Notes under the pieces: model-generated
Seen by the model: only the letters and a program-made list of their open reading frames with translations
The model's database searches: none
Told to the model about the DNA's origin: nothing
Shown: piece by piece, positions 8,427 through 17,332 of the stretch
How the letters are laid out: each line of letters starts with the position of its first letter
Numbering within the stretch: the first letter of the stretch is position 1
Position numbers and translations under genes: made by a program
Assembly: GCA_040776985.1 (NCBI GenBank)
Contig: JAXGZL010000002.1
Span: 434,001-498,000 of the forward strand
DNA: 64,000 nucleotides
Direction of reading: 5' to 3'
Source: UBA6115 sp040776985
GTDB taxonomy: Bacteria; Bacillota; Clostridia; Christensenellales; Aristaeellaceae

Positions 8427-9443
8427 TCACTTGTTCACGCGCACGCGGGGGTCAACCAGGCCATAGCTCAGGTCAGTGAGCAGCATGCCCACCAGGCTGA
8501 CAATGGTATAGAACATCTGCATGGCCAGCACCAGCTCATAGTCGTTGTTGGTCAGGCCGTCTATGTAGAGCTTTCCCATGCCGTTGATGGAAAAGGTGTT
8601 TTCAATAACAACTGAACCGCTGAAAATGGAAAGGAACCAGCCGATCACCACCGTGATCACCGGCAGCAGGGCATTGCGCCAGGCGTGGGAGTAGATCACC
8701 ACTTTTTCCCTGACACCTTTTGCCCGAGCGGTTCTGACATAGTCCATGGACAGGGAATCAATCATCGCGGCCCTGACATAGCGGGTCATTCCGCCCAGGG
8801 AGGCGAAAGTCATCACGATCAGCGGCAGCGCCAGATAGTACATCCTGTCAATGAAGAATTTGGCCCCTGTAAAGTTTGAGCCCGGGGTCTTGGTGCCCAT
8901 CACAGGGAAGATGGGGATCAAGACGGCAAAGGCATAGATAAACACCAGGGAAACAATGAAGATGGGAATGGAATACCCCACAATGCTGAACACCTGAACA
9001 CTTTTGTCCAGTGTGCTGTTCTTCTTCACAGCTGTTTTAATTCCCAGCGGGATGGTTATTCCAAGCGCCATGATGGTGGCGAAAATGTTCATGAAGGAGG
9101 TGATGGCCAGCGGATCAGCGATAACCTGACGCACATCCTTCTTGTAAAAGTTGGAATAGCCGAAGTTCCCCTGGAAAAGCCCGTCAAGCTTTCCATCCCT
9201 GTTTGGATACAATCCAACCCATCTGCCATAGCGCATCAGCAGCGGATCATCCAGCCCCAAATCAGATCGAAGCTTTATATACAGCTCCTCATATTCATCC
9301 GGCTTAAGCTGCTTGCGCATAGGCTCCAACTCTGCCCGCGCCGGGTCTGTGGGGATCAGGTTGTACAGCATGTACATGAGGAATGACAGGACTAAAAATA
9401 CAATGACTATGTAGATGACGCGTTTAAGGATATATTTTCCCAT
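8427..9443 (-). CDS. oppB: Oligopeptide-type ABC permease OppB
   Basis: 338 residues from the ATG at 9443, chosen because it begins with MGKYILKRVIYI, the standard start of OppB/DppB proteins directly before TM1; longer in-frame starts would add an unrelated leader. Six membrane helices, a large outside loop after TM1 and the EAA loop (YVRTARAKGV) are seen. It pairs with OppC to form the channel. The loop between TM1 and TM2 (about 130 residues, many charged) is somewhat longer than usual. Distance to oppC is 10 bp. Confidence 0.92.
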   Translation of the reverse strand: MGKYILKRVIYIVIVFLVLSFLMYMLYNLIPTDPARAELEPMRKQLKPDEYEELYIKLRSDLGLDDPLLMRYGRWVGLYPNRDGKLDGLFQGNFGYSNFYKKDVRQVIADPLAITSFMNIFATIMALGITIPLGIKTAVKKNSTLDKSVQVFSIVGYSIPIFIVSLVFIYAFAVLIPIFPVMGTKTPGSNFTGAKFFIDRMYYLALPLIVMTFASLGGMTRYVRAAMIDSLSMDYVRTARAKGVREKVVIYSHAWRNALLPVITVVIGWFLSIFSGSVVIENTFSINGMGKLYIDGLTNNDYELVLAMQMFYTIVSLVGMLLTDLSYGLVDPRVRVNK

Positions 9444-9515
9444 CTGAGGGTACCAACCTTTCAATGGCAGCATCGGCGCTTGGGACAGCCGGATGCTGAT
9501 GATGCTTTCTGGCAG

Positions 9516-9547
9516 AAATGGGGGCGGGAGAGAACCCGCCCCCAAAA
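9516..9547 (-). terminator. Hairpin between binding-protein gene and permease genes (attenuator)
   Basis: GGGGGCGGG (9520-9528) and CCCGCCCCC (9535-9543) form a 9-bp GC stem with loop of six. On the minus strand it is followed only by ATTTCTG, so it is likely a leaky terminator or mRNA-stabilising hairpin that lets the binding protein be made in excess. Confidence 0.6.
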
Positions 9548-9562
9548 CTGACCAGTCAGGTT

Positions 9563-11458
9563 TTACTCTTCCACCATCCAGGAATAGATGATGGCGTTCT
9601 CAAAGCCCCAGATGGGGTTCTGCTCATAGCCCTTGAGGGAGTCAATGAACACGGTGTAGTAGATGTTGGAATACAGCGGAACTTCGGGGAGGAGGTCGTT
9701 CCACAGATCGATGTACTCAACCCACAGCTCGCGATACTTTTCCTTGTCACTGGCATCAACACCATAGACCATGTCCATGGAGACCTTGTCCAGATCCTTG
9801 TCGAACAGGAAGTTGACGTTGTAGCCCTTTTCAACCAGTTCGGGATCCAGGGTCCAGCTGTAAGACATGTCATAGGTGGGGGTGAAGTTGGTGGCCAGGT
9901 TGTACATGCCATAGGTGGGCACGCCGTACTGATCGCCAACGGACTTGTCGCGGTACATCCAGTTGAGCAGCTCCGCAAAGGTCATCACGTTCTGGCGGAT
10001 TTCCATGCCAACGGTGGCGACGTCAGGGTTGTTGGCCAGCATGGTGACCAGCAGCTCGGACACAGGGTTGTTTTCAGAGGAAGCCCACTCGATGATCAGA
10101 GGCATCAGGGTCTTGCCGCCTGCCTTGACATTGTGCTTGTATTCGCCCGCTTCTTCGGCGGTGACTTCCTTGTAGCGGATGCCTGAGGTCCAGGGGCTGC
10201 CATTGGCATCCAGCACCCAGCCGTCTTCCTCCAGCAGTTTGGTGGCTTCGTCCAGGCTGTAGGAGTAGGTGTTCAGCTTCTCGTTGAGCTCTTCCTCGGA
10301 CTCCTTGTACATCCACATCGCCAGGCCGTAGGGGCCGTGCACCAGGCCGCCGTAGCCCTGGGTGAAGGTGTTGGCGAATTCGGGACGATCCAGCAGGTGG
10401 GCAATGGCATAGCGCACAGCCTTGAACTGGGTGGGGCCAAAGTCGCACTGGAACATCAACTTGCCGTAGCCGTTGCGCTCAAAGGTGACATAGTCAAAGC
10501 CGCCTTCAGGCGCGTTCACGATGTCAAGGGCCGCGTTGATGTCAACACCGCCGGTGAGGGAGCTGATCAGGTTGATGGCGCCGGTCTTCAGCGCGTCAAA
10601 CTGGGTCTCATCCTCGGCCTTCACGATGATGAGCTTCTGCACGTGAGGCTTCTGCCCTTCGAAGTTGCCCTTGTAGTTGGGGTTGATTTCCAGAACGGCC
10701 TGCTTGGCGCCGGTGTCATAGCTGATCAGGCTGTAGGGGCCAGCGGTGACACGGCCTTCAGACAGGAAGCGGGCATGCTCAACCTTGGGCTTGAGGGTGT
10801 CTTCGTCCATCTTGCCACGCAGGTAGGCGCCGCGGCCAAAGTCATGAATGGTGTAGCCTTCACCCAGCCACATGTGAATGGGCAGGGGGGAGAGGCTGGC
10901 GTAGGACAGGTCATAGTAGTAGGGAACCTTGTCCGCGTTCACGGTGAGGGAATAGGTGTAGTCGTCAAGCAGCTTGACGCCCTTGAACACCATGGTCTTG
11001 CCCTTGGCATAAGTATCGCCGCCCACATAGGTGAGGTGCGCGGTGTACTTGCTGCCCAGCTTCAGCAGGGTGGGATGGCTGAACAGAAGCACGCTGGCCA
11101 CATAGTTTTCAGCCTTGATGGGGGTGCCATCGTTGAACACCAGGTCCTCAGCGATTTTGACGGTAAAGGTCTTGGTGCCGTCGGCATTGATTTTTGAGTC
11201 AATGCTTTCCGCAGTTGACTTGTTGATGACAAGGGCTCCGCCCTGATCCAGGGAGACGGTGCTGTAGTCGTTCATGAGACCGCGGATCATGTTGTCCGTG
11301 GCGTTGTTGGTCCAGATTGCGCCATGGGCCCAGTCGCCGGAAATTTCCGTGCCGGAGCCATAGATCAGTTCCCCGCCGACTGCCGGGGCGGCTGACATGG
11401 TGCCGACCAGTCCCAGCATCAGGGCAAGCGCAACCGTGAGTGCTACCAGTTTCTTCAT
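9563..11458 (-). CDS. Family 5 extracellular solute-binding protein (peptide type), no lipobox
   Basis: 631 residues from the ATG at 11458, preceded by GGAGGT. Residues 1-25 are a Sec signal peptide (MKK, then a hydrophobic core) ending in MSAAPA, a signal peptidase I-type site. No cysteine follows the hydrophobic core, so it is not a lipoprotein. The mature part shows the SBP_bac_5 layout, including the LVFNDGTPIKAENYVASV segment and a long C-terminal lobe. It is the first gene of the operon that continues into oppB, oppC, oppD and oppF. Family members bind peptides, nickel or glycans; the substrate cannot be told here. An unanchored binding protein is unusual for a single-membrane bacterium that encodes Lgt. 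Confidence 0.92.
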   Translation of the reverse strand: MKKLVALTVALALMLGLVGTMSAAPAVGGELIYGSGTEISGDWAHGAIWTNNATDNMIRGLMNDYSTVSLDQGGALVINKSTAESIDSKINADGTKTFTVKIAEDLVFNDGTPIKAENYVASVLLFSHPTLLKLGSKYTAHLTYVGGDTYAKGKTMVFKGVKLLDDYTYSLTVNADKVPYYYDLSYASLSPLPIHMWLGEGYTIHDFGRGAYLRGKMDEDTLKPKVEHARFLSEGRVTAGPYSLISYDTGAKQAVLEINPNYKGNFEGQKPHVQKLIIVKAEDETQFDALKTGAINLISSLTGGVDINAALDIVNAPEGGFDYVTFERNGYGKLMFQCDFGPTQFKAVRYAIAHLLDRPEFANTFTQGYGGLVHGPYGLAMWMYKESEEELNEKLNTYSYSLDEATKLLEEDGWVLDANGSPWTSGIRYKEVTAEEAGEYKHNVKAGGKTLMPLIIEWASSENNPVSELLVTMLANNPDVATVGMEIRQNVMTFAELLNWMYRDKSVGDQYGVPTYGMYNLATNFTPTYDMSYSWTLDPELVEKGYNVNFLFDKDLDKVSMDMVYGVDASDKEKYRELWVEYIDLWNDLLPEVPLYSNIYYTVFIDSLKGYEQNPIWGFENAIIYSWMVEE

Positions 11459-11529
11459 TCGGTGTACCTCCACTGTTCTAATATTGAGCAATCCCATACC
11501 TTCACTAGGATATGCTGCTCTGTGTTTAT

Positions 11530-11558
11530 ATTGTACATCGAATGATACCTGAAGGCAA
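11530..11558 (-). promoter_or_regulatory. Sigma-A promoter for the Opp operon
   Basis: On the minus strand TTGCCT (11558-11553) and TACAAT (11535-11530) are separated by 17 bp. They lie about 70 bp upstream of the binding-protein start. Confidence 0.6.
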
Positions 11559-11638
11559 GTCCAAAATCAACCGTTTTTCCAAAATTTGTTGCAGTGGTGT
11601 ATATTCTGGCGGGATGAAAAGATACTACAAAGTGGCTG

Positions 11639-11667
11639 TTGGCAGGCCAAAAGAATCGGGGTATGAT
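11639..11667 (+). promoter_or_regulatory. Sigma-A promoter for the flavodiiron operon
   Basis: TTGGCA (11639-11644), 17 bp, TATGAT (11662-11667). A second possible -10 (TATAAT) begins at 11667. Nothing else is evident in the 245-bp gap beyond the two divergent promoters. Confidence 0.6.
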
Positions 11668-11703
11668 ATAATCCGGTAAGATTGTAAGAGGAGGGATTCA
11701 TTG

Positions 11704-12888
11704 ATGTTGGAATTAAAGGACCGGATCTATTCCGTCGGGGTTCAGAACGCGGATCTGCGCGTGTTTGACATCATCATGCGCACCCCCAAGGGCACCAGCT
11801 ACAACGCTTTCCTGGTCAAGGGAAACGAGAAAACCGCCATTGTGGACACGGTGAAGGACGGATTTTGCGAGAGTTATTTCCGCAGCATCGAGGAGATCAT
11901 GCCCATCAGCCAGGTGGATTACCTGATTGTCAGCCATACCGAGCCGGACCACGCCGGTACCATCACCTGGCTGCTGGACAAGAACCCTGACATTCAGGTG
12001 CTGGGCAGCAACAGCGCCATCCAGTTTATCAGCCATATCATCAACAAGCCCTTTAACGGCAAGGCCGTGAAGAAGGGGGACAGCGTTGACCTGGGCGGGC
12101 GGGTGCTGAGCTTTTATCCCATGCCCAACCTGCACTGGCCGGACACCCTGTTCACCCATGATTCCCTGACTGGCGTGCTGTTCACCTGTGATTTCCTGGG
12201 GGCGCATTTCTCCTGGCCGGAGCTGCTGTACAGCTGCATGAGCTCGGACGAAAAGGAGGCCTATGAGAAGGGTCTGCGTTCCTACTATCAGGACATTATG
12301 AGCCCCTTCTCCCACCCCTTTGTGGTCAATGGGGTGAAGGCAGCCAGGGAAATTCAGCCCAGCGCCATCTTCACCGGGCACGGCGCACTGCTGGATGAAA
12401 ACCTGGATTACTTCTATGATTTGTATGACAAATTGGCCGCGAAGCCGGAAAGGGATGGCAAACTGGTGGCCATTCCCTATGTCAGCGCCTATGGATATAC
12501 AGAGGCCCTGGCCAAGGCCATTTCGGATACTCTGAAGGCAGAGGGCGTTCAGGTGAAAATGGTGGAAGTGAGCGAGCACATGCAGGAAGCGCTGGCGGCG
12601 GTGGATGAGGCGGACGGGGTGCTGTTTGGCAGCCCCACCTTTGTGGGGGACATGCTGCAGCCCATCGGGGAGCTGCTCAGCGCCATCCATCCCTACCTAT
12701 TGAAGGGCAAGCCGGCTGCGGCCTTTGGCTCCTATGGCTGGAGCGGGGAGGCGGTGGAGTTTATCACCCAGCGCCTGAATCAGCTCAAAGCCAAGACCAT
12801 GGAGGGCTTCCGGGCCAGGCTGAAACCCAGTGAGGAAGAGCTTGCCGGGGCGCGGGAGTTTGCCAGGGCTTTCGCCCGGATGCTGTAA
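11704..12888 (+). CDS. fprA: Flavodiiron protein (A-type flavoprotein)
   Basis: 394 residues from the ATG at 11704; AGGAGG at 11689-11694 gives 9-base spacing (a TTG three bases earlier is an alternative). The N-terminal metallo-beta-lactamase-like domain has all diiron ligands: His 78, Glu 80, Asp 82, His 83, His 144, Asp 163, His 226. A flavodoxin domain (about 250-394) carries FMN. No rubredoxin or other extension is fused. Such proteins reduce O2 to water, or NO to N2O, protecting anaerobes. First gene of a plus-strand run; the next gene starts 6 bp later. Confidence 0.95.
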   Translation: MLELKDRIYSVGVQNADLRVFDIIMRTPKGTSYNAFLVKGNEKTAIVDTVKDGFCESYFRSIEEIMPISQVDYLIVSHTEPDHAGTITWLLDKNPDIQVLGSNSAIQFISHIINKPFNGKAVKKGDSVDLGGRVLSFYPMPNLHWPDTLFTHDSLTGVLFTCDFLGAHFSWPELLYSCMSSDEKEAYEKGLRSYYQDIMSPFSHPFVVNGVKAAREIQPSAIFTGHGALLDENLDYFYDLYDKLAAKPERDGKLVAIPYVSAYGYTEALAKAISDTLKAEGVQVKMVEVSEHMQEALAAVDEADGVLFGSPTFVGDMLQPIGELLSAIHPYLLKGKPAAAFGSYGWSGEAVEFITQRLNQLKAKTMEGFRARLKPSEEELAGAREFARAFARML

Positions 12889-12893
12889 ACCGC

Positions 12894-14144
12894 ATGACTG
12901 AAAGAGATGCCCGTTCCAGGCTATCGCGCGCCATGGCAAGGCTGGTGGACGAAAAGGGTATGCTCACCGGGATCACCGTGTGCTGGGGGGATGCCAGGGG
13001 CTATCAGACGGCGCGTCATGGCCTGGCGAGGGAAGTGGTCAAACGGGGGGAGGGCTTTGAAAGCGCCCCCCGGCCCATTGATGAAAAGACCATCTATGAC
13101 ATCGCCTCCCTGACGAAGTTGTTCACCCTGGTGGCAGCCCTGCAGTTGATTGAACAGGGCAGGATGGCCTTTGAGGACAGCGTTACCCGGATTGATCCCA
13201 GGTTCGAGGCGCTTGAATACTGCAGTTTGCTGGAGCTGCTGTGCTATGAGGCGGTGCTGAAGACGCCCGAGCGGGTGGATGCCCAGCCGGACTTGCCAAG
13301 TGCCCTGGCCCAGGTCTTTGCCACCTACCGCGCCCCGGAAACGCCGGGGACCAAATTGTATTCCGATATAAATGCGCTGGTGCTCAAGTACCTGGTGGAA
13401 ACAGCGTCAGGCCTGCCCTTTCACCAGTATCTGAAGGCGCATGTGTTTGAAACGCTTGGAATGCGGGAAACCTGGATGAAGGTGCCCGATGGCCTGATGG
13501 GACAGGTGATGGACTACAACCATGAGCACCGGGTGATCGGCGGGCGCCATGTGTTGCTGGAGGGCAACAGTCCGGGGCTGCCCCATGACCCCAAAGCCAG
13601 GCTGCTGGGGAATGGGGGACAGGACCTGGCTGGCCATGCGGGGCTTTTTTCCACGGCGGATGATATGAGCCGCTTTGCCATGGGGCTCTTGTCCGGGGCT
13701 GTGCTGGGCAAGGATATGCTCAACCAGATCGGCGTCAATCGCACCGGGATAAATGAAGCGGGCAGGCCCTACCGGCAGTATATGGGCCTGATCTGCTTTT
13801 CAAAGTCATCTGTCAGGCGGCTGAGCGAGGTGCCGCCCTGGATGGGGGAGCGGGCTTTTGCCCTGTCCGGCTATACCGGTAACCACATCGCCATTGATCC
13901 GGAGCTGGGCGTGTTTGACCTGTTCCTGGGCAACCGCTGCCACAACCGGCTGTCCGTGGTGGAGCCCCAGGAGAAGGCGGAGCAACTGGGGCTATGTGAA
14001 GATGGCTCCGGCACCGTCATCTGGCCTGACGGCAGGCAGGTGAAGTCCAGTTTCCTCTATGTCTATCAGAAGGATGATTTGCTGCACGCGCCGGTGTGGG
14101 ACTGCCTGAAGTCAGAAGGAAAGATCAGGAGGGAAGAGGGATGA
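12894..14144 (+). CDS. Beta-lactamase-fold serine hydrolase
   Basis: 416 residues. The SxxK motif is SLTK (72-75) and the Tyr motif YSD is at 156-158, the arrangement of class C beta-lactamase/esterase family proteins. A HAGLFSTADDMSRFA segment typical of the family is also present. No signal peptide is seen, so it should be cytoplasmic, unlike true beta-lactamases. Possible roles are esterase, D-amino-acid amidase or peptidase; the sequence does not say which. It overlaps the start of the following M20 hydrolase by 4 bp (ATGA), so the two are probably translated together. Confidence 0.85.
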   Translation: MTERDARSRLSRAMARLVDEKGMLTGITVCWGDARGYQTARHGLAREVVKRGEGFESAPRPIDEKTIYDIASLTKLFTLVAALQLIEQGRMAFEDSVTRIDPRFEALEYCSLLELLCYEAVLKTPERVDAQPDLPSALAQVFATYRAPETPGTKLYSDINALVLKYLVETASGLPFHQYLKAHVFETLGMRETWMKVPDGLMGQVMDYNHEHRVIGGRHVLLEGNSPGLPHDPKARLLGNGGQDLAGHAGLFSTADDMSRFAMGLLSGAVLGKDMLNQIGVNRTGINEAGRPYRQYMGLICFSKSSVRRLSEVPPWMGERAFALSGYTGNHIAIDPELGVFDLFLGNRCHNRLSVVEPQEKAEQLGLCEDGSGTVIWPDGRQVKSSFLYVYQKDDLLHAPVWDCLKSEGKIRREEG

Positions 14145-15313
14145 TCAAGGAGATGCTCGGGATGAGTGAGGGGATCCGGCAGGATCTGGTCAGATGGCGG
14201 CGCGCCTTCCATCAGCAGCCGGAATTGACCCATGAGGAAGTGAACACCCACCGGATGATCCGGGCTTATCTGAAGGAAATGGGCATCCCGTTTAAGACCT
14301 CCGGCGACACCATCACGGTGGCGGAGATAAAGGGGGCCTTGCCAGGCCTGTGCGCTGCCATCCGGGTGGATACGGACGCCCTGCCGGTGGCTGAGCAGAC
14401 CCGGGTGGACTACGCATCCCGGGTGCCTGGGGTGATGCATGCCTGCGGGCATGACATGCACATGGCCATTGGCTTGGGGGCGGCCAAGGTGCTGTGGGAC
14501 AACAAAGAGCGTCTGCCAGGGAAAGCCCTGGTGATTTTTCAGCCCGCAGAAGAGGGGGGGCTGGGGGCCAGGCGGGTGGTGGACAGCGGCCTGGTGAATG
14601 AGGCCCAGGCCTTCTTCGCGCTTCATGTGTGGCCCCAGTTGGAAACAGGGAATCTTCATCTGTCCCCTGGCCCGGTGTGCGCCTCAGCGGACAAGCTGTT
14701 TATCCAGGTGACCGGCCGGGGCGGGCATGGGGCCTATCCGGAACTGTGCCACTCTGCCCTCCTGGCGGCGGCTGAGATTGCCCTGGGTCTGAAGGCCCTG
14801 GTGCCGGATCTGCCCCAGGACAGGCCGCTGCATGTGCTGAGCATGGGGAAACTGCAAACCGGCAGCAACTGGAACGTGATTCCGGGGGAGGCTGCGCTGG
14901 TGGGGTCGCTTCGGACCCTGGACGCGCAGCTGCGGGAAAAGCTGCATCAGCAGATCCGGGAGATAGCGGAAGACGCCGCCCGAAAGCACGGCTGCAGCGC
15001 ATCCTTCCGGGTGGAGAACGTCTGCGGGATTGTGTACAATGATGAGGATTTGACAGCGCATGTCAAACCGGCCCTGAAAGAAGCCCTGGGGAACAGGGCG
15101 GAAGGCCTGCAGAAAACCGCGCTGATTGGGGATGACTTCTCCGATTACCGGGACATCGGTCCCTGCTGCTATGCTCATCTGGGGGTGAAGCGGCCTGAAC
15201 AGGCGGAGATCTTCCCCCTGCATCACCCACAGTTCAACCCGGATGAACAGGCCATGCCCATTGGGGTCGCCGGCCTATGCGCCGCTGTGATCAGCGCCAA
15301 CAAAAGACAATAA
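14141..15313 (+). CDS. M20 family metal-dependent amidohydrolase
   Basis: 390 residues from the ATG at 14141, which follows AGGAGGGA and overlaps the previous stop. Metal-site motifs are HACGHDMHMA (Cys 102, His 104), Glu 137/Glu 138 in AEEGG, and a later HVWP. This is the M20D subfamily (N-acyl-L-amino acid or IAA-amino acid hydrolase, hippurate hydrolase). These enzymes cleave N-acyl amino acids. It lies between a serine hydrolase and an aldo-keto reductase, consistent with a peptide or amino acid salvage role, but the substrate is unknown. Confidence 0.9.
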   Translation: MIKEMLGMSEGIRQDLVRWRRAFHQQPELTHEEVNTHRMIRAYLKEMGIPFKTSGDTITVAEIKGALPGLCAAIRVDTDALPVAEQTRVDYASRVPGVMHACGHDMHMAIGLGAAKVLWDNKERLPGKALVIFQPAEEGGLGARRVVDSGLVNEAQAFFALHVWPQLETGNLHLSPGPVCASADKLFIQVTGRGGHGAYPELCHSALLAAAEIALGLKALVPDLPQDRPLHVLSMGKLQTGSNWNVIPGEAALVGSLRTLDAQLREKLHQQIREIAEDAARKHGCSASFRVENVCGIVYNDEDLTAHVKPALKEALGNRAEGLQKTALIGDDFSDYRDIGPCCYAHLGVKRPEQAEIFPLHHPQFNPDEQAMPIGVAGLCAAVISANKRQ

Positions 15314-15324
15314 GGAGGCAGACT

Positions 15325-16473
15325 ATGCAGTATGTGCCCTTTGGAAAGACCGGAAGATCGGTGTCCCGCCTGGGCTTTGGCACCATGCGCTTTCCCACCC
15401 TGACAGACAAAAAGGGCAAGAGCGTCATAGACCGGGAAGAGGCCATTGCCATGCTGCGCCATGCCATAGACCAGGGGGTGAACTATGTGGACACCGCCTA
15501 TGGCTATCACCACGGGGAGAGCGAGGGTTTGACCGGACTGGCGCTGAAGGACGGCTACCGGGAACAGGTGATGCTGACTTCAAAGCTGCCCCAGTGGCTG
15601 GTGGAAAAGGCGGAGGACATGGACCGGCTGCTGGATGAGCAGCTGAAGAAGCTGGACGTGTCCACCCTGGACTTCTACCTGCTGCACGCCCTGGACCTGA
15701 AGGCCTTTCACCGCCTGCAGGGGTTTGACTACAAAAAGTTTCTGCAGAAGGCCCAGGCGGATGGCCGCGTCCGGCACGTGGGCTTCTCCTTCCATGACGA
15801 TGAAAACGCTTTTATGGAGATCCTTGAGGACCATGCCTGGGACATGGCGCAGATCCAGTTTAACTATCTGGACGATGAGAATCAGGCCACCATCAGGGGC
15901 CTGAAACGCGCCGGGGAGCTGGACATCCCGGTGGTGGTGATGGAACCCTTGCGGGGCGGCGCCCTGGCCAGCCCGCCGCCGGAGGTGGAAGAACTGATTG
16001 GGGAAAACCCCCGGGGCTATTCCCCGGTGGAATGGGCCTTCCGCTACTGCGGGCAGTTCACTGAGGTGGCCACCATCTTAAGCGGCATGTCCACCATGGA
16101 GCAGGTGAAGGACAACCTGCGCGTTTTTGAGAAAGTGGCCCCGGGGAACCTGAGTGACGAGGACCTGCGCTTTGTGGCGCAGCTGAAGGAAGCCTATGTC
16201 AAGCGGATGAAAGTGGGCTGCACCACCTGCGGCTATTGCCAGCCCTGTCCGGAAGGGGTGCGGATCCCGCAGATCTTTGACCTGTATAATGAGGCCCATA
16301 TGCTGGGCCGCCAGGAGGCCATGAAGCAGCAATACCAGCAGCTGATCAAAGCCCAGGCAGACGGCTCCCTCTGTGTGGCCTGCGGGCAGTGCGAGGCGCT
16401 TTGCCCCCAGCAGTTGCCCATCATCAACTGGCTTGCGGCGATTGACCGGGAAGTGCGCCCAGATGCAGTTTAA
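15325..16473 (+). CDS. Aldo-keto reductase with C-terminal 4Fe-4S motifs
   Basis: 382 residues from the ATG at 15325 (AAGGAGG upstream). Residues 1-285 form an aldo-keto reductase barrel with FGTMRFPTL, VDTAYGYH and SKLP motifs. The C-terminal part has two ferredoxin-like cysteine clusters: Cys 299/302/305/308 and Cys 350/353/356/360. This fusion type is common in anaerobes and may couple carbonyl reduction to ferredoxin; the natural substrate is not known. It overlaps lgt by 11 bp. Confidence 0.92.
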   Translation: MQYVPFGKTGRSVSRLGFGTMRFPTLTDKKGKSVIDREEAIAMLRHAIDQGVNYVDTAYGYHHGESEGLTGLALKDGYREQVMLTSKLPQWLVEKAEDMDRLLDEQLKKLDVSTLDFYLLHALDLKAFHRLQGFDYKKFLQKAQADGRVRHVGFSFHDDENAFMEILEDHAWDMAQIQFNYLDDENQATIRGLKRAGELDIPVVVMEPLRGGALASPPPEVEELIGENPRGYSPVEWAFRYCGQFTEVATILSGMSTMEQVKDNLRVFEKVAPGNLSDEDLRFVAQLKEAYVKRMKVGCTTCGYCQPCPEGVRIPQIFDLYNEAHMLGRQEAMKQQYQQLIKAQADGSLCVACGQCEALCPQQLPIINWLAAIDREVRPDAV

Positions 16474-17332
16474 TCTCTATGGCCTGGCCATCGCCCTGGG
16501 GGTGGGGGCGGCAATCTTCTATATGCTGAAGGTGGAACAGGAACAGGGCCTGCCCAAGGACACCGGCATCGACCTGGCGCTGTACGCCGTGCCGCTGGCG
16601 GTGGTGGTGTCCCGGCTGTACTATGTGGCCTTCACCTGGGACAGGTATAAGGATGACCTGATCAGCATCCTGCGCATCTGGGAGGGCGGGGTGGCCATCT
16701 ATGGCGGCATCATTGGCGGCGCCCTGGGGGTGTGGCTGCTGTCCTGGCGCAAGCGTCTGCCCTTTCTGGCGCTGGCGGACCTGGTGGCGCCCGGCCTTCT
16801 GATTGGGCAGGCCATCGGGCGCTGGGGCAATTTTTTCAATGGCGAGGCCTATGGTTATCTGGTGGAAAACCCCGCTCTGCAGTTTTTCCCGGTGGCGGTG
16901 TTTGCGGACGGAGCCTGGCATATGGCCACCTTTTTCTATGAGTCCCTCTGGAACCTGGCAGGCTTCTTCTTTTTGCACATGAACCGCAAGCGGATCCTGA
17001 ACCGGGGAAAAGGCCTTCTGTTTGCCTGGTACCTGGTCTGGTATGGCCTGGGGCGCATGGTGATTGAGGGTCTGCGCACCGACAGCCTGATGCTGGGCAG
17101 CCTCCGGGTGTCCCAGGGACTCAGCGTGGTGCTGGTGCTGGCGGCAGGGCTGTTCATGGTCTGGCGGATGAATGGCAGGCGGGGCGTACTGGTCTTGCCC
17201 CTGCTGGCTGTGGCCGCGGCGGTGGTCAGCCTGCTTGGCCTTTGGCCTGGCGCCCTTTATGTGATGTACGCCTTCCTGTTCGCATTCGGCGTCTGTCTTT
17301 TTATCCCCTTTAATCAAAGGGAGACGCCATGA
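16463..17332 (+). CDS. lgt: Prolipoprotein diacylglyceryl transferase
   Basis: 289 residues from the ATG at 16463, within the end of the aldo-keto reductase gene. The Lgt signature GRWGNFFNGEAYG lies at 119-131, close to the canonical GRxGNFxNxExxG, and about seven hydrophobic segments are seen. Lgt transfers diacylglycerol from phosphatidylglycerol to the lipobox cysteine of preprolipoproteins. Its presence shows the cell makes lipoproteins, which makes the two lipobox-less binding proteins in this window notable. The C-terminal part has two or three additional hydrophobic segments. The stop overlaps the next start (ATGA). Confidence 0.93.
   Translation: MQFNLYGLAIALGVGAAIFYMLKVEQEQGLPKDTGIDLALYAVPLAVVVSRLYYVAFTWDRYKDDLISILRIWEGGVAIYGGIIGGALGVWLLSWRKRLPFLALADLVAPGLLIGQAIGRWGNFFNGEAYGYLVENPALQFFPVAVFADGAWHMATFFYESLWNLAGFFFLHMNRKRILNRGKGLLFAWYLVWYGLGRMVIEGLRTDSLMLGSLRVSQGLSVVLVLAAGLFMVWRMNGRRGVLVLPLLAVAAAVVSLLGLWPGALYVMYAFLFAFGVCLFIPFNQRETP

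Noticed and set aside
7430..8479. Long plus-strand frame opposite the oppC propeller (349 codons), and similar long antisense frames at 1971-3020 and 55574-56896
   Set aside because: They are high-GC shadows of well-supported genes, with no ribosome site and composition typical of antisense frames (His, Gln, Val rich).
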